Assembly (NCBI GenBank): GCA_050084515.1
Contig: CM114271.1
Span: forward strand, 13,640,001 to 13,704,000
Direction: 5' to 3'
DNA: 64,000 nucleotides
From: Blasia pusilla
Taxonomy: Eukaryota; Marchantiophyta; Marchantiopsida; Blasiales
Shown here: piece after piece, positions 58,107 to 64,000 of the stretch
Layout: each line of letters begins with the position of its first letter
Numbering within the stretch: position 1 is the stretch's first letter
Notes under the pieces: model-generated
Databases searched by the model: none
Told to the model about the DNA's origin: nothing
Seen by the model: only the letters and a program-made list of their open reading frames with translations
Program-made: the position numbers and the translations under genes

Positions 58107-58848
58107 AGAGAGATGAGAGGTAATCTACTTATGTCAAAATGTGATTGGCTAAGCCTTGAGAAGAAGCCATATGGCATAAGATAAGATTAGGCATATCTCG
58201 TACTCTTGTGGATCCCTTGTGAATATATAAAGAGGAGGGATCTTCAAGGGTTCATGACCTTTTACTTCACATCTTGAGTTTCTTGTTTCACTCTTGATTG
58301 CTTGCTCTTCCAATGAGAGTGGATTATCCCTCTTGGGAGAGTAACTTGACCATGGTCTATTCTTTGAGAGGATTCTAGAGTATGGTATGCGTGGAGATGA
58401 GAGACTTGTCTCCTTATGAGAGTTTAGTAATACTAGAAATAGTGGATGGTTTGGTTTGTTATTTTTTCAATGAGAGTGGATTATCCCTCTTGGAAGAGCA
58501 ACTCTGCCAAAACCCATTCTAGAGGAGAGTAGAGGATGTCCGTCAAGTATGGATAGGGATGGAGCACAAATTGTGCCCGATTTTCTTTTCTTTCACCCGT
58601 ACCACGTGAAGATTCTCTTTGTAGATAGGCACCTGTTCACTCGCTCTCTAGTTTATCACTTTGGGGAGGCGTTCATGAACCAAGTCATGCAACCTCCAAC
58701 TCCGGTGATTCTTCCTATAATCACGTACGGAAGGAGATGGGATTATACTTTGTATATCCTTATATAGTAATCCATGGACGCCAATAGGCCTGCTCGAGTA
58801 GGATTTAGCACTAATTGTGCTATATAACTTACCCTTAAGAAGGTGCTT
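58107..58848. other. Spacer between element A and the CACTA element
   Basis: Contains a TATATAAAG box near 58226 and two copies of AATGAGAGTGGATTATCCCT about 155 bp apart (about 58313 and 58470). Possibly part of an unclassified LTR. No gene. Confidence 0.4.
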
Positions 58849-59546
58849 TTATAAAGACCTTGCATATCCACTCAAAACTTTTAGAACTTCAACTCTATCC
58901 ATGAAAGTTTTTTGTTCCTCCAACGTAAGAACATAGTCTACCCGAGGTTTCAACTTTATCCCTATCTTCGATGGATGGGGTTGTAGCCATAGATGGGTCT
59001 TTATGCCCCTAATTTGTAAGTCTTTCCCAACACTCACGGAATCCTTGTTTTTTAGAGCAAATAGAGTCTTCAGTAGATTGTCTGCTATATTTTTTTCACA
59101 ATGCATAAGATCTAGTGTGTGTCGAATAAGAAGATTCTGAAAAATTCCCTCAACAAGCAACCAATATGAGAGATATCTAGAAACTAAGGGGAATTCTACA
59201 AGGATTTGATAATCTTTTTAGAAGCTCAAATCCTAACCAAGGGATCTTCTCAAATTAGCAATGAATACCTTCCAATAAGGTAAGTTGTATAGGATGCTTC
59301 TCCTAACCTCGGGGGGGTCACTATATGGAGGGCTCTACATCACCTACGACGTTTTAGGGTCTAGACCCCCTAACTTATAAGTGAAAAAATATTTTTTTCT
59401 CACCCTTATGTATTTTAAAGGAATCATTTTTCATTTTTTGTACCCCTAAAATTCTTTAAACAAAGCAATCACTTGAAATAAATAAGACCTTGAAAGAAAA
59501 GAAAAGCACCAAGTTAAGTTAACATCCAATATGTTATCCTTACACT

Positions 59547-59605
59547 ATGACAGAGGGGAATTGAACCCCTAATTGAGCAAGAGGCTCAATCAGCAAATCT
59601 GTCAT
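59547..59605 (-). other. tRNA-shaped fold, copy in element B
   Basis: The minus strand reads ATGACAG, 9 nt, TTGAGC-CTCTT-GCTCAA, TT, AGGGG-TTCAATT-CCCCT, CTGTCAT: a 7-bp closing stem, an anticodon-arm-like hairpin and a T-arm-like hairpin with a B-box-like GGTTCAATTCC. No D-arm. It lies about 123 nt downstream of the element B ORF stop. Confidence 0.65.
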
Positions 59606-59727
59606 CCCCCTAGCCTACTCCCTCCCATTATCCTACTCACAATTCAAGAGTGTCAAGTACACTCTAAGCACACTCCATAAAAATATTTAATTTAACATAT
59701 CTCAAACATAAAAAAAACTCACCAAGA

Positions 59728-60450
59728 TCAACTCACACTTTGAATATATGTAGTCAAAGCATGTAAGTCAACTGAATCAAGTATGTATATTCTATCTTGT
59801 ACCCCTAATTTCATTTTCAAATTCACATTAGAGATCACCATTTCAATATCAATCCATTGCACATCTATTGCATCATAATTGAACAAGGTTTTGGTGTTAC
59901 CATGGCCGAAAGACTTGTACCAATTACACATAATACGGCAAATGCTTCCCTTTTGTCCAAGAGGAGATACAGGCATGTTTAACAAGTCCAAGGCCGTACG
60001 ACGTCTTGACCAATATGAACCATTCTTTTCAATCATAAACACAATACGCCCCAACCAATACTCTTTTTTTGCAACTCCGGCCTCCACTGCAAGTTGTGTC
60101 TCTTTTCCCTTCCTTTTCTTCAACTTTGTTGATCTTGTGGAAGGGCCAACATTTGCTGTAGATTCAAACAAAACTGCAATATCACTCCCAACATCAACCA
60201 AACAAGTTGGGCAATTAGGATCACGTTCCTTTCCCTTACCAGTAGTGTAATAAGTCTTTTGGGCTATTCGAGTTAGTCTATCCTTTGACATGAAAGGATT
60301 GCAAGACAATTGACTTACAAGGGTGGATTTATAGATAATCTTGCCCTCATAAGTTACAGTAGGCACTATTGCATGGGGAATTGCCACATTAGTCAGTTCT
60401 GCTTGAACAGATGCAAACACATGCCTTACTTCATGTCCTAATACCTCCAT
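59728..60450 (-). CDS. Element B ORF, family unknown
   Basis: An open 240-residue frame on the minus strand. Visible features are CPTCLVDVGSDIAVLFE, a Lys/Arg-rich KLKKRKGKETQ that could be a nuclear signal, and a C-terminal ~110-residue region with YWLGRIVFMI, SRRRTALDLLN, ICRIMCNWYKSFGHG, VQWIDIEMVI and RIYILDSVDLHALTTYIQSV. The middle part recurs at 44881-45084 and the C-terminus at 50666-50730, so this is a repeated protein family carried by these elements. I do not recognise it. It could be the C-terminal part of a transposase or accessory protein, or a captured host fragment. It may start further upstream through splicing; the first Met is used here. Confidence 0.5.
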   Translation of the reverse strand: MEVLGHEVRHVFASVQAELTNVAIPHAIVPTVTYEGKIIYKSTLVSQLSCNPFMSKDRLTRIAQKTYYTTGKGKERDPNCPTCLVDVGSDIAVLFESTANVGPSTRSTKLKKRKGKETQLAVEAGVAKKEYWLGRIVFMIEKNGSYWSRRRTALDLLNMPVSPLGQKGSICRIMCNWYKSFGHGNTKTLFNYDAIDVQWIDIEMVISNVNLKMKLGVQDRIYILDSVDLHALTTYIQSVS

Positions 60451-61414
60451 TTCAATGGATTTCGGATCAATGTCAATATCAATTTTGACTCCAAATTGTC
60501 ACCGGCTTGAACAAACTCATCAAGTATGAATGCGGCAGTGGCATAAAATCGGATAAACTGAAACCTATGGACACCGTCCATTAGATTGGCATAGAGATGA
60601 TGAAAAATCATTCGACAAGGAAAGCGGGCCAGATCAACCCAGTAGGGACTTATCCAGAACAGATAACCTCAATCCTGCTTGAAGAAATCAGGCATATGCA
60701 ACTGAGGAGCTCGGAAGATGGTCTATCCAATGAAGAAGTTGAGCGTCGTCTTGAGATATTTTGACGCAACAAATTGGAAGAGAAGAAGGAGAAAAAAGTC
60801 CTGAAGTTTCTTGGATTCACCACCCTCCGGCCGACCCAAAAAAAAATCCACTCACCTTCCAATCGACGCCCTCTCGCCTTACGAACAACCTTACAAAATG
60901 AGGCTCCCCTTCTTCCCTTCTCTCCTTACAAAATCAAGCATCTCTGATCTAGAGCCATAACGCTTACCATCTTCTGCCCTCAACTACGCTGTGCAATCAG
61001 ATACGAAGGAAAGGAAAGCGCTCAAGAGAATAGAGGCACGATAAGAAAGCAAGAAAAAAAGGAGCATACCAACTGCCGGGCCACTCCTGATCACTTTCTC
61101 CTACTACGCAACTCGAGTCTCGAGTCTCTTCCGATCACGCTCTCCTGCTGCACCACCACTCCCGAGCAACAGAACCCAAACTCTGCTCGGAAGGGATTCA
61201 AGTGGCGGCTCAATTTGCCGCTCAAAGCTTGTCTCCGAAGGCCAAAACCCTAGACCCAACAAACCCAACTCAAATTGAGAGGGAAACTTGAAAGTAAGGA
61301 CTCCCTTCTTCCCTCTAAAGCTTTTCCATAAAATTGATTTTTTTAGCTAGGGAAGCTAATTTTTGTAAAAAATAATTTAATATATGTAGATGTAACATGT
61401 ATAAACCCTATCTT
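60451..61414. other. Interior of element B without a recognised gene
   Basis: Moderate-GC sequence. A minus-strand frame at 60650-60862 has no domain; the region may be the 5' end of the ORF transcript. Confidence 0.4.
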
Positions 61415-63022
61415 ATCTTAACATTTTCCATGGAAGGAAGACTAATAAAAATACCCTATTGTTCTTATAAGAATTTGATGGAATAAATTATCCCCTATTG
61501 TTCTTCCAAAAACTTAATAAGTCTTCCGAGGGACGAAATTAAAAAACCCCTAACTTTTTCGCACGTGATGGGGCGTTTGTGTGGAAGTGAGACCCCCGAG
61601 CTCCTAACCACTCCATATTGCTTCTACGGATCAATTGGTGGTTGCTCTCCTCTCCTCCTTCTAGCCTTTGGTAGCATGTCGTATGTCCTCTTGGCCTCTG
61701 CCCATCTCAATATATCCGCACTTGAGACCCGACTCGGTGCTTCTCTATTTTCAGCCCTCCAATTGAAGTGATGAGTAATATTGGTTTGACGATAAGGATG
61801 ATCCCTATGTGAGTATCGTCTATGACCTTGGAAAGTAGGCTTGTGTAACACCTTTGAATAGTATGAATCTACCTGAGGTCCACAAACTTCACAAGCCATT
61901 TTCCCCTTGGTTACTTGACCCGATACTATACCAAGTCCATGATAATCGTTTATTTGTCCATAGCAACATAGCCCGCAACTTGAACATCTTAGATTGACTT
62001 GGTGAACTATTGTCATAAATATAAATGCCACTCCACAAAATATGCAATTCTTCCACTAGAGGGGCAAGATATATATATACATCTAAATTTAAACCACTAA
62101 CAAATGCTTCCCTAGAATAATCAAGGCAAGTTGCACAAAGAAGTTTTTGGTGCAGAGCCGTCGTGGCAAGTTATAATTCACAAGCACCATAGGCCAGGTT
62201 GACCAAACTGAATTCTTATCACAGAAAGGATTCACCCTGTCCAAGGCCAGACCAAAACGACAATTGCGAGCCTCTTGGCTAAACTCAGGCCAAGTTTGAT
62301 CAATATGAGGCCATTGTTTTGAATCCCCTATGTGACGAACTAGACCATCAGAGCTCTTTTTTTTATGTCCAAGTCATAAGTTCAGCTATGTTTCTACAAC
62401 TATACATTCGCTTCAGTCTTGGTATAATAGGAAAATGTCGTAGAACCTTCACCAGTAGCTTGCTCTTTCCTACATCTTTGAACCTACTAGATCCGCATTG
62501 CTACAAGTCCTTATCTTCCCCCCGAAAGAGCATACATCCTTTAGGACAGACATGTATTTGTATGTACTTTAGACCAAGTTTTGTCACAAGGTTCTTTGCC
62601 ACATACTGATTCTTTGGGGCTATATTTTGCTCGGGTAGGATTTGACAGGTCAACAATCTCAAAAGCTCATCAACTGTTACGTTGGGAATACTATGCACTC
62701 CACAAATGTTTAAAAATAGCATCGTGAAAGCAATTTTACTAGACTTGCAACCAGGATACAATGGTTTACAAGAAGCTTCTAAAAGTTCCTTTTTTGCTGC
62801 CCAAGCATCTAATCCACCCTTGCCATGTTCTTGATCAACCCCAGTTTCATCCTCTTTCTCATATTCCATTGGATCCCGTTGATCAAAATTGTGAAAAGCT
62901 TCACTTATCATCCTTCCCACATCCATATCTTGGTCTACATCAAGAATTGTGGGCTCTTCTACAATTCTTGGACCTTGTGTACATTGATTGGTGGCAGATT
63001 CTAGATTCCCACTAGAGTTCAA

Positions 63023-64000
63023 ATCCTCGGCCCTCTTCCACTCATCATCAGATGAGTCATAATCTACATGGTTTCTTCATATTCTCAAAGGAGGATGCCT
63101 TGGAATTTAATTAAATGTTTCTCTACCACAGTAAGTAGTATAAATCTAATGCCTTTGCATTTTGGCAAGGACATCGGATTTTTTTAATTCCTAGATTTTT
63201 GGCTGATTCTTTCTCCCTTCGCCAAATCTTCTTGTTATGAGTGGCAACCCGTTCTCAATCACTGACAAATCTCCTATTGCAAGGGGCGTCTACATGCGTC
63301 ATTTTGATGGTCTAAGAAACTAGAAACATAAAAAAATTGGGTGCTCCAACTATAGCTATTTTACTTAGATTCCATAGGCTTCCTTCAATTTAACCTCAAA
63401 TTTCGAAACTAAAAAGCACTTCCAAACAATTAGAATGGGGAAATCTATTGCTTTATATGTTCATCCAGTTTTAGGTAGCAAAATGATTGGGATAGATGAA
63501 GTGCATGTTAAATAGTCTTCTATATAAGTTCACCTACCATACATATTGGCAAGTGGTTACTTAGTAGGCTATTATAATGTCTAGAAAACTTCGTAGAAAA
63601 CATGAATATTTTTTAAGAAGACATGGGACTTACAGAATCTTTGACCTTGAACTTTGTGAGAAGAAGTGAAGATCTCACTGTAAATTTTGTGAAACAAGTA
63701 TGGTGGTTTTTTGGAGCTCTTCTCCACAAACTCAAGCTTGGTTGCTTCGGGCTATCAATTTTTGAGGTTCGATCTTGACAAATTTCAGGTCCTTGCGCTC
63801 CTCATTCAAAGTTAACTCACTCCAATAGGCGCTGGATGAACAACCTGAATTCCAAAAATTCAATAGTTGTTAACAAGGAGAGTCCCATCATGATAAGGCT
63901 CTGATTTGATAAGTAAGTTAATAGCTAATTTTTTGAAATTATGGATGCATAATTAGCCAATGCTAGCTATTTGTAAAAGGAGATAATTTTGCTGGTCTCT
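63023..64000. other. Upstream of the CACTA transposase
   Basis: AT-rich sequence with no coding frame recognised. It should contain the 5' part of the CACTA element if that extends past the window edge. Confidence 0.45.

Larger units (their letters stand above)
59308..61600 (-). mobile_element. Small DNA element B with 8-bp target duplication
   Basis: 2293 bp, flanked by an exact CTCCTAAC on each side (59300-59307 and 61601-61608). The ends are imperfect inverted repeats: CTCGGGGGGGTCACTATATG on the left and, reverse-complemented on the right, CTCGGGGGTCTCACTTCC, both followed about 30 bp in by CATCACCTACGACG or CATCACGTGCGAAA. Removing it with one duplication copy rejoins the CACTA transposase. 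An 8-bp duplication excludes CACTA (usually 3 bp) and is found in hAT, P and Zisupton-type elements, but no known transposase domain is visible and the termini do not obviously fit hAT. Confidence 0.88.
58849..63022 (-). pseudogene. CACTA (En/Spm) transposase, split by element B
   Basis: Minus strand from 63022: an N-terminal region with CKPLYPGCKSSKIAFTMLFL, LLRLLTCQILPE and VCPKGCMLFRGEDKDL (62501-63022), the usual start of TNP2-like transposases. About 62050-62280 has RFGLALDRVNPFCD and YNLPRRLCTKNF-like sequence. 61624-62031 has the INDYHGLG, CEVCGP and FQGHRRY...HPYR part (Transposase_21). Beyond element B, 59299-59250 reads ILYNLPYW, and 59160-58849 has RHTLDLMHCEKNIADNLL of the following conserved domain. 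Stops such as the TAG just before element B show it is inactive. Terminal CACTA repeats were not located and may lie outside the window. Confidence 0.82.

Noticed and set aside
50160-59345. CACTC/CACTA words near 50170 and 59318 as CACTA-element termini
   Set aside because: The inverted repeats extend further out to CTCG, and element B has an 8-bp duplication rather than 3 bp.
1-64000. Canonical tRNA, rRNA genes or CRISPR arrays
   Set aside because: None found; the two tRNA-shaped folds lack a D-arm and lie in transposon 3' regions.

Overview
The window is plant nuclear DNA: compartmented genes with short introns, an F-box/kelch gene, a plant-type prolyl aminopeptidase gene, long (AG)n microsatellites and nested transposons covering most of the sequence. 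Nothing identifies the species. A seed-free land plant is a reasonable guess, but it is not proven. Only two host genes look intact: a proline iminopeptidase-like alpha/beta hydrolase (11 coding exons, 9444-15026, +) and a single-exon F-box/kelch protein (38591-40231, -).

The most interesting content is one family of Ty3/gypsy-like LTR retrotransposons present in five pieces on both strands. The most complete is at 18975-30379 (+). Its polyprotein order is gag with zinc knuckles, aspartic protease, a cytosine-C5 DNA methyltransferase domain, reverse transcriptase, RNase H, integrase and a C-terminal PHD finger. The element thus carries a DNA-methylation writer and a likely chromatin reader. 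The methyltransferase recurs at 49124-49960 (-) and, badly decayed, at 5590-7770 (+). The PHD finger recurs at 46150-46345 (-) and 42650-42860 (-). A gag-protease piece lies at 35700-37950 (-). Two copies keep the catalytic Pro-Cys-Gln motif, but every copy is broken by stops. Those in the main copy are all explainable as C-to-T changes, as expected of methylated DNA.

A second notable system is a DNA-transposon family seen as two elements in the same orientation, 50160-58106 and 59308-61600. They have long imperfect terminal inverted repeats starting CTC, an 8-bp target duplication (perfect in the second), a minus-strand ORF with a shared C-terminus, and downstream of its stop a 59-nt tRNA-shaped fold with paired compensatory changes between the copies. 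The smaller element sits inside a CACTA (En/Spm) transposase gene (58849-63022, -).

Layout: 0.2-2.2 kb En/Spm ORF relic; 2.2-5.6 kb intergenic; 5.6-7.8 kb decayed methyltransferase retroelement with a foldback rearrangement; 8.4-15.1 kb aminopeptidase gene; 15.1-18.97 kb AT-rich intergenic; 19.0-30.4 kb main retroelement with a foreign solo LTR inside; 30.4-33.6 kb GC-rich stretch and an unidentified decayed ORF; 34.4-35.3 kb ~180-bp tandem repeats; 35.7-38 kb gag-protease fragment; 38.6-40.2 kb F-box gene; 41.7-50 kb two minus-strand retroelement pieces; 50.2-58.1 kb large DNA element holding a Ty1/copia relic and tandem repeats; 58.1-64 kb CACTA element split by the small DNA element. No conventional tRNA, rRNA or CRISPR feature was seen. 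All exon and domain calls are by eye.
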